Below are positions 23,403 through 36,361 of a stretch of 64,000 bases of DNA, piece after piece. A model generated the notes under the pieces. The model saw only the letters and a list, made by a program, of their open reading frames with translations. It did not search any database and had not been told where the DNA came from. The stretch comes from Heliocidaris tuberculata (Eukaryota; Echinodermata; Echinoidea; Camarodonta; Echinometridae). A program made the translations under genes and the position numbers. The first letter of the stretch is position 1; every line of letters begins with the position of its first letter. The stretch lies in the NCBI GenBank assembly GCA_025618425.1, contig CM046844.1:15626076-15690075 (forward strand), in the 5' to 3' direction.

Positions 23403-23784
23403 ACAGTTTCTCAAACTGCGGTGCCTTCGCTTTCCTGACACCTTTATCTCCATCGGACTCTGACTGTTCGTCTGTATACCATGTATACCATGTATACCGC
23501 GTATAGCTTGCCCGTGCTCTTTTCTATAACCATGATAACATTAATGCATAGTCTTCTCCTGTATTGGTACTAGCGGATATTCCATGACAAAAATTAATGA
23601 GCTTTTTGATTTCTTTCATATTTTACAAGACATCCGTCAAAGTGGCTTCATTTACATCCTGCCAATTGCTTGTTGCAATCGTCGGTCCATTTATTTGCAT
23701 TCGTTTAAAATTTTGTTTCGTCAAAACCTTGTTCTATTGATTACGCCTATATCAGTAACAGTGCATAACAACTTCAAATGTAAC

Positions 23785-23816
<32 letters not shown>

Positions 23817-24688
23817 GAGGGAGGAGAGAATGAGAGACAGATAGATAGACAGCGGCAGTAGACTTCCACACACACTTTTTTTGTTTTTCAAAATATTTTA
23901 TTAGAGATTTCATTCAAAATAGATCATTACATAAAATAAATGTAAATAATTTCAAAAAAATACAAATCTTCATTTCGTTTTCATACCATAGTGTTAAATT
24001 ATTCACAAGACAAGCATGGAAGAATGTTGGAATGAAATCACTAAGTAAATAATATATTGACAAACACTAACGTACGCCCTATACCCCCTCCCTATGTCCC
24101 ACAATGTATAATATTCAATGTAAATGATCTTTCATTCAAAATATGTTAATGTTCTTTTCTTTTTTGTTATTTTCCTAGTTCATATAAAGATCTCCTTTAA
24201 ATGAAAGGGAACTAGTGCATACCAGTAACTGTTTCAACAAAATGATTATGAACAAATATATGCACCAATCACGTAGCAATGGGTCTCATGCACTCTTATG
24301 GTATATATGTGCTTGCTTCTTTTTGTTTGTATTCTTCCCATATCAAACTTGATCTAAAATATCACTTTATGCAATATAAAGAAGCATTGGATTATGTTTA
24401 ATTTCTTATAATTTCTAAATAAATTATACCATAATTTACCCTAACGTATTTCCCACCTCAGACAACGGCTTTATTCATGGGGTGGCATTTTTATTTCATT
24501 CCAGCATGTATGTCTAGACATTATGCACAATTTGTATTGTATATGATTGTTCATGGTATTCTATTTAAAGATTAGGAGGCACAGTCTCCCCGTGCACTCT
24601 CAAACTCCTTGTATAAATTAGACAATTGGTACGTTGAAATGCAATAACCCTTTTTCCACTTGTCAGAAATATTTCGAACTGGTCCCCC

Positions 24689-24731
<43 letters not shown>

Positions 24732-25615
24732 GAATCCTGAATACACTCCTGAGTATACAAGATATTTATGATTATAATGTATTACAATGACAACTCTCCG
24801 GTATAATGATTAATGATATACACACAAATGCAAATATGAATAGGTTGTTGACTTTGCATTGTGACATAGTATACAGACGTAATAGTGATGACGCAAAGTT
24901 GAAAGGTTGGGCTGTAAATCCGAGAATTGTTTTCTTTAAGCAGTAAAGTCAAAACTCACTTTCATAATGGAATTCTGAATAGTAAAATGACGTATCTGCC
25001 TATGACAACACCACTCTTCCACGTAATAGACTGCTCTGAATGCAAATATGCAAAAGCCCCATAACCCCTCTTTGCGACACACACATGAATGGCCATGATA
25101 ATCATGATAATGATGACTCGAATAGAAGAGGCTATAACGATAATATAAATACGGTCTCAGTTCCCCCACGGTAACCTCATCAGCCTCATCAAAGTAGCTT
25201 CATCAGTAGCCTCGTTATGTATTAAAACAAGATACCAACAAGATGTGAAATTCGGCCATTTTGTTCGCTCGCACAAGGAGATTACATGTTTCTCCAATGC
25301 ACGAGTTCCCCAGAATCTGGGATGGGCCACCTCAGGACATTAGAACTGATCTGGTATTATGTAAATCGAGACAACGTTTCACATAGGACAAAATACCATG
25401 TGTGTACAGAAGTGGTTTAGTGAACCTTTTTCTTGTTTTTATCCCCCATTCCCCTGCCCCCCCCCCTCTCTCTCTCTTTCACTCGTTTTCTCTCTTTTCT
25501 CTCTCTTCTCACCTTTTTTTCGGTCTGCTTAAACTCATTGTTAACCTACTCTTCCTATACCTTACATTGTTATTTCATTTTAAGACACTTGTTAGCAATA
25601 TTCTGGCAGTCGCTT
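23403..25615. other. Intergenic, AT-rich, possible retroelement 3' UTR
   Basis: No host gene. A (GA)n run lies at 23787-23820. The sequence from ~23877 (poly-T, then TTTTTCAAAATA) resembles the poly-A end of the L1/Tx1-like element at 30570, so a minus-strand 3' end may start here. A poly-C plus poly-T run of ~40 bp lies at 24685-24729. Confidence 0.45.
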
Positions 25616-25965
25616 TTAATAATAATAATAATAATAATAATAATGATAATAATAATAATAATAAATATGATAATAATAATAATAATAAATATGATAATAA
25701 TAATAATAATAGCTACTTATACAGCGCTCATATCCGTCACGCAGTGACGCTCATGGTGCTTAGAAATTATTACCCTAGTTACAGCCGAGCCGCCAAAGTA
25801 ACTAGCGCTCAAGCATATCAGGTACCCATTTACACCTGGGTGGAGAGTGGCAAATGCAGATTAGAGTCTTGCCAAAGGACGTTAGTGCCGTGGTGGGATT
25901 GGAACCCCGTACCTTGTGATCTGCAATCCGGTGACTTATCCACTAGACCACAACACCATGATATG
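25616..25965 (-). mobile_element. tRNA-derived SINE
   Basis: Read on the minus strand, it starts with a tRNA-like head: A box TGTGGTCTAGTGG (25939-25952) and B box GGGGTTCCAATCCC (25895-25908). A body with GGTAATAATTTCTAAGC follows, then a (ATT)n tail at 25616-25712. RNA polymerase III boxes place the promoter inside the element. Confidence 0.8.
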
Positions 25966-26111
25966 GGGTAAGCTGTTATAAAGATGATAGTGCAAATGAA
26001 AATTTCATTAAATTTCATTCTCTATAGGCCTGTTGATGATGTTTCATGATGTATTCTGCAAGGGTCTCACAAAGATTCTTCCCCCTTTGCCTTCCTATCT
26101 ATCTCTCTTTC

Positions 26112-26146
<35 letters not shown>

Positions 26147-26426
26147 TTCCTTTTTATTGGTCACTTTTCTTTCCTCTTGTTTCTCTATTCTTCAATGAAT
26201 CTGTCTCCCTTTCCCAGTATTTTTTTCTTCGTCTTTCCCTTGAAGATATGCATTCATACTTTGTTGATATTAGTAAGTCTTATGGAATTGTATTGGTATT
26301 TTTTAACTGTTTAATGATGTATTGCTCCATGATGTAGTTTGTAAGAATCTCCAAAAATTCTTCTCTTTTCGCCTTCTTCTCTCTCTCCATCACACTCTTT
26401 CGTTTTCCTCATTCAGTCATTTTCAT
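25966..26426. other. Intergenic, pyrimidine-rich
   Basis: CT-rich tracts at 26110-26150 and a short diverged duplication (ATGATGT...CTTCCCCC at 26030 and a similar stretch at 26320). No gene seen. Confidence 0.45.
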
Positions 26427-26572
26427 GGGGAGCTTTTCATCAAGTGTTTTGTCAGTGATTTTTACCGACAAATTTGCTCTCAGCCAATAAGATGCAAGGA
26501 TTTCAGTAGCTTATAACTGTTGTCGGTAAAAATCACTGACAAAACACATGATGAAACGCCCCCCCCCCCCCC
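26427..26572. mobile_element. MITE, TTTCATCAAGTGTTTTGTCAG ends
   Basis: TTTTCATCAAGTGTTTTGTC at the left pairs with GACAAAACACATGATGAAA and poly-C at the right. The interior CAGTGATTTTTACCGACAAA is also inverted. A relative lies at 61429-61558. Confidence 0.8.
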
Positions 26573-26794
26573 TGTTCTCTCGTTTCTTTTTATCCCTCTT
26601 CAAGAATACTCCCTTTATCTCTCCTCTCTGTCAATTTCTCTCCTTCTTTTATCTTGCTCATTAATTAAGTATTGACTCATATCTGGTGTAATAACAATTT
26701 ATGTGTACAGTTGTGATCAATATTTTATTATTGTATTGTTATGTTATGTTGTATGCGAGAGAGGTGAATGCCTGTAGGAAACAGTGATCGGATT

Positions 26795-27056
26795 CAATTT
26801 TCAGCTCCCGTCAAACATATCAAACATTGTACTTTTGTTTTTATTTTACAAATAAATGATAACAACAAATACTTCTCTTCACGAGGGGATGCAAGAATAA
26901 TAATTAACCAAGCATTGCAAGGCACCGATTGGACACACCTAGGGCAAATGTGGGTAACAAAATAATTATTGTCCATTGATGTAAGCACCGAGCACGGACC
27001 GAACCGAGGTCCTCTTGTATTAGAGTCGAGAGCCTTCACCAATATACCAGAGTGTT
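26795..27056 (-). mobile_element. Second tRNA-derived SINE, diverged
   Basis: On the minus strand, A box TGGTATATTGGTGA (27036-27049) and B box GGTTCGGTCC (26996-27005) have tRNA-like spacing. The body runs to lower coordinates and its end is unclear. Confidence 0.65.
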
Positions 27057-28119
27057 CCAACGCTAGGTTCCTTGTTCAGTCTTTACTTCCCAAATCATCA
27101 AATTGAAGTCATAAAATTCCTTCAACCAATATTTTACAATGATCATGAAAAATCGTATCTACATATTAAGCCGATCCACCCCACTTCGATGGAATGGACT
27201 GCTCCGGAAAGCAAATATGAACAACTTGTCGAACCATTTTCATTACACGTCATAACTCGATCATGATGACGTGAGGAGAGGCTGGGTTGGAATTTATGAA
27301 GAATTTTTTTTAATTGAAGTCATAAAATTCCTTTATCAGACAAAGGGGATAAATTGACGTAACTACATCGACGGAGTGGATTTGTCCAAAATGCAAATAT
27401 GAACATTTCGTAAACCCCTTTGGTTCAAAGTCCATGAAAGTTTTGACAATATAAGGTGAAATTTGGCTTAGTAAAAAATATTACGAAGTGATTCTTTTTT
27501 TTTTTCTTCTTAAATATTTACTTTTAGGCATAATGTCAACAAATTTGTCCCTAGATAAATATTACGTAGCTGCGTCTGTTGCATCGGCGTAAATCCGGTC
27601 CAAGGAGTGGGGGATATGATCGTAATATTGAGCGGAAATTTCCCAAGTTTGGGGGCACCGATAATCAACATGATCAAGGGCTATTTCCTGGGGGGAAAAA
27701 TGGCACCTACAACGGGAAAACTATACCATCTCTAAACATTGGCATATATACCCTACATTGTGATTACATTTATTGGGATTTCAATTATGTTTCTCTCTTA
27801 CACGCTCTAATAAGATTTACTTAAGCATCAAAGGTTTGCAGTAGGGTTTGATGACCTATATGTGATAACGAGCGAAGAGAGCGAACTATTTTTAAGATCT
27901 GTGAGGTTGCACGGGTGATCAATAACATCTTATAAAGAGGGGGGAAAACAGTTCTAAAAGGTTTCTAAACACAGTCTCGGCATGAGAGAATGAAAGACTT
28001 CTAATAAGTAACATAACTATATCAAATGTAAATGTGAGAGAGCATAGCGAGCGAGCCTAGACGAAATTAAAGTAAAGTTGTTCTAAATCGCTATGAATTA
28101 GGAGCACAAATTATGGAGG
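27057..28119. other. Intergenic with degenerate repeats
   Basis: No gene. Contains two copies (27209, 27391) of a repeat marked by GCAAATATGAAC, related to copies at 25040 and 29409. GTCATAAAATTCCTT also occurs twice (27108, 27320). Confidence 0.45.
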
Positions 28120-28870
28120 AATAAAAAAGGGGTCCTTATCAAGATCAAAAAAATGTCGCACATGAATATTGGCACTTTACCAGAGGTGAAAAGGGGCACT
28201 TATGAGAATGAAAAATGGGTGTTTTTTTTTAAATAAAGGAAGAGGGGCTCTTTTCAGAAGGAATAAGTGTACTTCTTATAAAAGAAAAGGAGCCCGTGTC
28301 AAAATGAATTAAGGGGAACTTATCAAAAGTGTAAAGGGGCACTTATCAGAGATGACAAGTGTCATTTAGCAGAAGGCGGAAGGGGCACTTGTCAAATTAG
28401 AATGGGCACCTCTCAAATTTGAATAGAGGCCATTGCCACAGGTGAAGATGCACTTATCAGATGGAAATGGGTAATTCTTGTATATGAGAAGTGAGAATGG
28501 AAAAAGGGCAGTTATTGAAAGGGAATTAAAAGGTACATTTGATCAATTAATTTAAAAGGTAATTGTCGAAGGAAAGATTTTATTGGGATTTTGGAAATAA
28601 AATAAAGGTAGCACTTATCAGAAAAAATAGGGGCAATTATAAGATTGGAAAAGGGGCATGTGTTATAATATAAACGATACTTATAGAAGGGGAAGGAGAA
28701 CTTCTCACAAAGGAAAAGGGACAGTTGTCAAGGAAGAAGGGGCACCTCTCCGATTTTGATAGGCCTCTGGCAATTTTCACTGGTAATAAAGTCAAACTGT
28801 AAGAATGTGGAACGGGCAGGAATATAAAGGAAAGGGGGCACTTATCTGAAGTAAAAGGAATCGATGCGTA
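28120..28870 (+). repeat. Degenerate minisatellite, GGGGCACTTATCAGA-like
   Basis: Some twenty loosely spaced variants of AAAGGGGCACTTATCAGA, about 25-40 bp apart. Spacing is irregular and the copies are diverged, so this is an old array. Confidence 0.6.
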
Positions 28871-30569
28871 ATTCTGAATCCTGAAAGAAGACTCATGAAC
28901 TTGTAGAAGATGTATTAGATAGACTGTCATTTTGGAGAATGCTGTACAGTCCCGAGAAGTCTCCTCGTGTCCTCAATATTTGAGCTTGTTTTCTACACTT
29001 TGTTTATAATACCATGTTTTATTAGGCCTACATTTTGCATTAACTGTGCATTAAAGTGGCGGGGATGTATTGCCCTTTTGTATCAATGAAAAACATGTTA
29101 GTAACGGACATGGATGAGAGATTTTGATTTATAAAATCGGAGATATTGGGACATTCAAATCGTATCTTTATAATTTTAATCAAAATTCTCACTACTATAA
29201 CTTACAATCTTTTTATGAATTTTATCAATTTCATCAATAACTGATTGAGATATTTATTTCTTCCTTGAAAAGTGGGGGGGGGGGGGTATATTGTACAGGC
29301 CATCACCCCCTGACCGAACCCAACCCCACCCCCATCCCCCCGGGGTTTACGCCAGTGGTCTGTTGGCCAACCCTTCGGTGGAATGGAATGGAAATTGACG
29401 GCTCGAAAATGCAAATATGAACTCCTCTTGACCCAGACTCTCTGTGTCATGGATATAAATAGCCTGGACTATGATGACGCTAATTAAAATTATGAAAATA
29501 TGACTATCGCTTACTATTTAAAGTAGTATTCAAAACTCTCTGAGAAAGACAAATTTATCAAAGGCTATGATTATATGTATAAATGAAGGAAAAACAGTAT
29601 GTGGTAATATAATGGGCATGGGCGGAAATATGCAGGAAATTCTTTTCATCGGGGGGGGGGGGGGGGGACGTAACAATAAACCTCCCCCCCCCCCCCCGAT
29701 GAATAGAATTGCGTAACACATCTTCCCCTCTGATAATGGGGCACAATTTAAATAATAACAGAGGGGGAAAAATAATACTTTATCATTATATCCTTAAGTC
29801 ATATCAACCATTTTGTGACCTCAGACGGGAGGAATTAACCCTATGACAATTTCTTACCAAATCTAGTCATGATCCGATTGTAAAATCTGCAGTGGCCTTC
29901 AAACTGACATTTCATCAAAAATTCTAAAGAATTAACAAAACAGTACTTTAACTTCATTCGGTTACCTTTATGCTCCATTGCAAACACTTTCCTTTCATGG
30001 TCTCAACTAAAATTCATCCTGAATTTCACAAACGCTGATTAATAATTTCAAAAAGGTCTATGATTCCACAATTTCTTATACAATGTATACAATTATAATG
30101 AATGCCAAAATCAAACATCTGCACTATCCAACCCCGTATACCCGTGAAGGAATATCTGATGCGATATGGTTTATGTGCAATTGCTTGCCTCGGCTCACAA
30201 AAAAAGCTGACAAAAACCGTACGACCGTTACTATGGCAATCAGCAGTTCGACAAACAAATGTTTCTTGGCCATGATTGATCTGTGAATAATGAAATTTCC
30301 CCGTCAGGTGTGCGCTTGACAGAATTTTATTGGACTACTTTCTAGGCCTATGGTTCATTCAATCAATCGTACAGTAATATCTTGAGGTCTAAGGCTGTAT
30401 TCATTCTTCGTAAATGAACGAAATGTTTAATACGAAAGGATAAAGTCATGGTAAACAGATGTATCACATATTTCATTCCTCTTCCGGCCATAATGTATCA
30501 TAGATTTGTTGCATTCCACCATAGTTTACTTCCCGGCCTGCACATACACACACGCATACACAGGCACAC
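28871..30569. other. Intergenic, AT-rich, with small MITE-like hairpin
   Basis: A hairpin at ~29636-29707 pairs TTTTCATCGGGGG... with ...CCCCCGATGAAT across a 20-bp loop. Near 29273-29350 a G-tract and GTACAGGCCATCACCCCC resemble part of the 8.2-kb unit's arm. No gene recognised. Confidence 0.45.
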
Positions 30570-32906
30570 ACTTTTTTTTCCTTTTCATAATTTTTTATTC
30601 CTTGATTCAGTTTTTCAAAATAAATATTACAAATTAAGCATTAATTACACAATATAATTCAACATTGCAATAAACACAATACAAATTATATATTTTCATA
30701 ACGTGCCATCCATAAATAAACAACAATAGTATAATTTAACTGAACAATGTATAGATTAAAACCTGATAGGTGCAAATTCAAAGTATATATATATATATTC
30801 AAATTGTTTGTGATATTATCGTGTATGTCCTCCTTCCGTCCAACATTCAAAATAATTCCATTTCTTTAGATGTAGACTAAACTTATTTCGAGCTATTTAC
30901 GTTCGTTATCTTTACTTTCTAAAAGTGCATTATAGATTTCTTTCTTTGTTTCTTTGTTTGGGGGCTTTCCTATTGATCTCCCATTGTATATTATATATTT
31001 TATGAGTATAATTAAATGGTTAATGTACATATGCTTTTCTGATTTTCCATCTAACCCAACCAAAATTTCCTCCCATTCTAAAGTATCTAAGTGCATCAAT
31101 TTCATTTGTTCCCCTATTTCTCGCCACATTTTTAAAAACAAATTGAAACTTCATAAATAACTGATTGTATACCTCAATTTCCTTTCCACAGAAAGAACAT
31201 AAGTTAGATGATATGAAGCCAAATTGATACAGTTTATCATTACAATATAGCAGGGGCGGATCCAGGATTTTGTATAAGAGGGGGCACACAAATGCAGGTT
31301 TGTCAAATTTTGGAAAAGGGACACCCGTATTTTTTTGCTCTCGAAAAGTCGCTGTGGGGGGGGGGGGGGGGGGGGGGGTCGACATTTTTTTTTCGCAAGA
31401 CCTCCAAAATTAGCTCAGTGGGGGGGGGGGGGGTTCTGAGGGTCCAGTTCCCCTCCATAATTCTCTGACAAGCAAAAAAAAGGGGGTTTTCGTTCTAAAA
31501 GGGTGGGCACGATCGAAAAAAGGGGGGCCACAATGCATACATTTTTTTCAAGAGGGGGGGGGGGGCACGGGCCGGATGTGCCCCCCCCCTAAATCCGCCA
31601 CTGCAATATAGGATACTATGTAATAATCTAAACTGAAATTCACGTAATTTACCATCTAAAGTGCATAATCTCGGGGTCAAAAAGGAAGTCGCAATTCCAG
31701 ATGTAGTATTTTAAATGTGGTATTTCCGCGTGTCTAAACGCAAAGGTTTCCTTTATATTATCTATAAAGATTTTATAACGTGATTTAGTCAGTCCTTCAT
31801 AATTATGATATTATTTTATCACCTACCTTATACATCAGTTCCGAGTAATCCATCGTGTCATTTATCTCTTCGTCTTTTTCTTTTTCTTTCAAATTCATCG
31901 GCAATACTGAATAAATGCTACTAATGTAGAATAAATTGTTGGCATCAAGACCTTTTTGTAGAAAATAGCTAACTGGCCTTAAATGGCCTTCTTTATCTAC
32001 AACATGCTTAATTTGATATATACTAACCTCCAATAGTTTTCTGTTAAATAGTGTTTTCCGGCCAAAACGGATTAAAGTATTATTAAAAATCATTTGATTT
32101 CCTAAGTTATTAGTAATAATTCTGTTCTCTCTTAAGTCATGCCAAATATTCAAATGTTCTAGGTACAATGGAGGCGCCTGAAGATGATTTTTTTTTCATA
32201 TCATAATCACATAAAAATGTAAATCTTCCTCCAATTGACTGGAATATATAGTCAAAATATTTTTTCCATTTTATATTACTGTCTTCATAGATTAGTCTCT
32301 TAATCCACATTATTCTTTGTGCCTTAATCATACCAATAAATTCATCTTTTTCAAACCTCTGTGATTATAAGGTGATTATAAGTCAAATAAAGGATATTTC
32401 TTTTAATCTTATCATGACCTCTCCATATGAAATCAAAACAAATTTTTTCAACTTCTTTATAAACTCAAGTTAGTACCAATAATACAGAAGAGACATATAT
32501 AAGTTTAGATAAAGTTAATACTTTCAACAATTATATTTTACCAGGAAGGGTCAAATCGCGCTGTTTACACCAGTCTAATAATCTTTGGTTTTACTTAATA
32601 TTTATTTATAATTATCTCCTCCCTCATATTTACGTCTAAAGAAAAATATATCCCAAGTATTTTAACAACTTCTACGTGCTTTCCCAGTGAAAATGTATTT
32701 CCTTTATTTTTATGAGGACCTAACATTAATATCTTTGTTTGATTTTTGTTCACTTTTAATCCGGATAATCTCCAAAAGGTATTTAACACCTTTTCTAGAT
32801 TTTGTATTGATTCTAAATCTTTCAAAAACATAGTCATATCGTCTGCGTACATAGTTAACTTCACTTCAATATGTCCCATTTGTATAGGACATACACACAC
32901 ACACAC
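30570..32906 (-). pseudogene. Decayed L1/Tx1-like non-LTR retrotransposon, 3' half
   Basis: On the minus strand, 32906-32595 holds reverse transcriptase motifs: LTMYADDMTMF and LSGLKVNKNQTKI. Further C-terminal pieces follow at 32331-32137, 32168-31803, 31680-31604 and 31250-30893. A CSFCGKEIE cysteine motif near 31190 is typical of L1-type C termini. The T-run near 30571 is the poly-A end. Frames are broken by indels and a hAT MITE sits inside at 31251-31603. Nothing of the endonuclease region remains: the RT part stops at microsatellites near 32890. Not functional. Confidence 0.8.
31251..31603. mobile_element. hAT-superfamily MITE with 8-bp target duplication
   Basis: Ends CAGGGGCGGATCCAGG and CCTAAATCCGCCACTG are inverted. 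CAATATAG flanks both sides (31243-31250 and 31604-31611), the 8-bp size expected for hAT. It interrupts the L1-like sequence, which continues on either side. Interior has three long G/C tracts. Confidence 0.92.
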
Positions 32907-32915
32907 ACACCCACA

Positions 32916-32955
<40 letters not shown>

Positions 32956-33076
32956 AGATATGCACATGTGTTATAATGATGATGATAATAACAATAAAAA
33001 GATATATCAACAACAACAACAACAATAATAATAATAATAATGTTGTTTCCTTACACTTATTTATGTATGTATATAA

Positions 33077-33131
<55 letters not shown>

Positions 33132-33535
33132 GACATTATGAAATCAAGACCTAAACTCTTTTATCGTAGCTAATGATATATTTAAACATAAGTGTGCTAA
33201 CCCAAAGTTGAGAAATAATTTTTCTTATCTCGTAATAGCAAAATCATACGATAAAATTATGGTAAATGCGTAGAGAAAAAGATTTTTCTTTCAACACAAT
33301 AATGATAATAATAACATTACAATACTACTTCTTCTACTTCTACTACTATTACTACCACTACTACTACTTATGATGATAATGATTATGATAATTATAAATA
33401 ATGACGATGATGGTAATAATGATGATGATAATGATTACTATTTTATAGAAATAATAATAGTAATAATGATGATAACAATAATAATGATGAAAAATAATGA
33501 TAACTATAACATTTTGAATGACAGTAATATTAATG

Positions 33536-33583
<48 letters not shown>

Positions 33584-33877
33584 CCAATAATAATAATACA
33601 TATTATTAATAAAGGTAATAATAACTTTAATAAAAATGATACTGATAATAATGCTGACTAAGGCACATTCTAAAAAAACGGCAAAAATCCCATAGCAAAA
33701 GTAATGGTAATTATGTGGCCCACCAACTTTCAGGCAATTTGTTTTTTAAATTTACCTTGTAAGAAATTCATCGAATTTAAATATGGTATACAGTACAAAT
33801 AAATTGCATTTGTTATGATAATTATCCACACATTACTATAATCATTACTGTTATTATTACTACTAGTGGTTGCATAC

Positions 33878-33968
<91 letters not shown>

Positions 33969-33995
33969 AAAGTTGTGGTGGTGGAAGTAGTAATA

Positions 33996-34036
<41 letters not shown>

Positions 34037-34170
34037 AAAGTTGTGGTGGTGGAAGTAGTAATATAGTAGTAGTAGTAGTAGTAGTAGTAGAAGTAGTAAT
34101 AATAATAATGATAATAATAATTCATGTTATAATAATAAATATGATTATTATAGTTCGTAGTAGAAGCAGT
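32880..34170. repeat. Microsatellite cluster
   Basis: In order: (CA)n/(TG)n 32890-32935, (TA)n to 32955, (CAA)n/(AAT)n 33010-33040, (AT)n 33078-33125, (AAT)n 33539-33600, and (TAG)n 33878-34090. The TAG run includes a ~67-bp higher-order duplication marked by GAAAGTTGTGGTGGTGGAAG at 33967 and 34034. Long open frames here are simple-repeat artefacts. Confidence 0.9.
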
Positions 34171-34329
34171 AGTAGTAGCAGTAGTAATATTACCACCACG
34201 ATGCACTTACATTGGACATTAACACTATCATCTTGATTACCATAATTATCATTGTTTTAATCATTGTTATCCGAATATTGTTGTTATGACTGTTATTGGT
34301 GCAATTTATGATTAATGATTTGATCATAG

Positions 34330-34644
34330 AGTCACCCGGTGATCTACGTCTTGTTGATGGCGGACAGTTGGGCAGCGGTCGAGTGGAGGTTTTCTACGAT
34401 TCTCAGTGGGGTACCATATGCGATTGGGAATGGGATAGATCTGACGCTCAAGTTGTTTGTCGTCAACTCGGTTTCGGCACCACTAATGTCACTGCTTATA
34501 CCTCCACCGTTCCAGGATCTGGTCCTGTCCATTTTTATTCAGTCTATTGTCGTGGGTCGGAATATCGTCTTCTAGATGCATGCAGTTTGTCATTTACTCC
34601 TTGGAAACGTTGTAACCATAGCGTGGACGCAGCAGTACAGTGTG
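34330..34644 (+). CDS. SRCR exon, gene B, first in window
   Basis: A 105-codon phase 1-1 exon for an SRCR domain: [60 protein letters not shown], and HSVDAAVQC. Six cysteines (group A pattern). It is the most divergent SRCR exon here: CDD is CDW and the GWG loop reads SFTPWKR. The acceptor ATCATAG has no strong pyrimidine tract; the donor is GTGAGT. It lies 15 kb after the transmembrane exon of gene A, so it most likely belongs to another gene. Confidence 0.87.
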
Positions 34645-36361
34645 GTGAGTTTACTCAGCTTGTTGCCCGAATAGATGCTTCTTTTTTGCATGCCCTTCGA
34701 TAATCATGTTCATCCCGTTCTTTATGGTTGTTCTCCATATGCCAATTCTTCTTCTTCTTCTTCTTTTTTTTTTTTTTTGGTGGTAATCTTTCGATCACAC
34801 CTTCTCCTATTCTCTATCCTTGCATTTCCTTTAGCATCTTTCTTTTTTTCATCACGCGCTCTCTCTCTCTTTCTCTCTCACTTACTTGCTCTGTCCTTCT
34901 TTATTCAATATACATTTACATATTCTTAAGGAAAGTCTGAAAGTACACATTCAAAGAAAATCACAAATATGATAAATAATGTATCACTAGAAACTGGCAA
35001 GTTAACAGATAGCAATCGTATCAATTTAAAGTCAACTACATATCAGGTAATTAAACAATAATACAAATAAAACTACCTCCCAGCATCTGCGATATACAAG
35101 CGCTTCGCCAAAAAAATAACAATGTTTCAATGACATCAATAAAGGGAACAATCCTGTCCAAGCAGACGACGTCCCATAAAGAATGAACATAAGTGAAGTG
35201 CAGTTATTTCTCAAATTATAAAGAATTTAGTGTATTCAAACGTGCCCATATTTCACACCATCCTAAAATGGGAATGAAACAGATTCTGATTAATGAAATT
35301 TTTTGTTTGTAAATATATAGGATGAGGGTTAATGAACAATCAAAGAAACCACACTTTCAAATTGAAATGCCCGCTGAATGATTGCAAGGACGGTATTTAT
35401 CCCTCATTCAACGCCGAACGTCCAGCGGTGTATGCAGCTGTGAATGAAATGGCGTCTATTTTGTTTACAAGCAACTGATTCCTTTATTCTTGTAACGCTT
35501 CATTTTCCATCCAAATAAACCCATGCACGGGGTTTAGAGTGAGGCAATATATGGATTAAACATAATAGACTAATGCTAGTGAAGTGAAATAACTGAGGAG
35601 AAGATGACAAAACAGGCACTGAAAATATGTGAGATGTTATGGGACATCGTCTGCTTGTGCAATTAACGTCCTCCCTTTGACGTCACACATTTCAGCGGCT
35701 TTCGGAGAGCTGTTCAGGTGCTATGTCGGGGCTGTATTTTAGCAATTTGTAATTGATAATAATCATTACTTCGAATGTTTGCAAGTGTCGAATTTTGACA
35801 AACGTGTCCGGTCTAAGCTTCACCTACGCAAAAATGAAAATTAAGTCAGTTTTAAAAATCAATGAATATCTACTTTAAACATAGCATAGTATGTAGGCCT
35901 AACCACATAAGAAAAGAGTGAAACATTATTTATATCACCGGCTTAGAATATTCAATGTTATTGGTAACTCCAAACAGACACAGTGGCCTGTATTCTGCTA
36001 AAATATAAAACCTGACTCTGGGTCTAAATTTGAGTTAGCACAAATGAGATTACACCGAGGTCTACGTTTTTCTTTCATTAAATTTATATCCAATTTCACT
36101 CTATCATGTCTATGGTAACATTGACATGACAATCTTTGACACTATGTTCTTTCAGGTAGTGTATTAGCGCTTAAATGTGTACATACGGACCAGCAAACTA
36201 GCGTCTGTGCAATAGCAGTTATTATCTCACGGAGTAATCACAGACCTATTTTATCTGAGCAAGTTTTCTATCGGCAGATGTATACTTTATACTGTACTGT
36301 AAGCCTGTAGGCTGATCACCATTTGTTTTTGTTTGTTTTTGTTTTTGTTTTCAAATGTAAG
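34645..36361 (+). other. Intron between the two gene B SRCR exons
   Basis: CT-rich at 34740-34900, otherwise ordinary AT-rich sequence. No exon, RNA gene or mobile element recognised. Confidence 0.5.

Noticed and set aside
25895..25952. tRNA gene on the minus strand
   Set aside because: A and B boxes are present, but the head does not fold into a full cloverleaf by eye and is joined to a SINE body and tail.
25402..25971. 189-codon frame on the plus strand
   Set aside because: Runs through CT repeats, (AAT)n and a SINE on the other strand; no protein character.
33730..34206. 158-codon frame on the minus strand across TAG repeats
   Set aside because: Composed of homopolymeric Leu, Thr and Tyr from trinucleotide repeats; not a gene.
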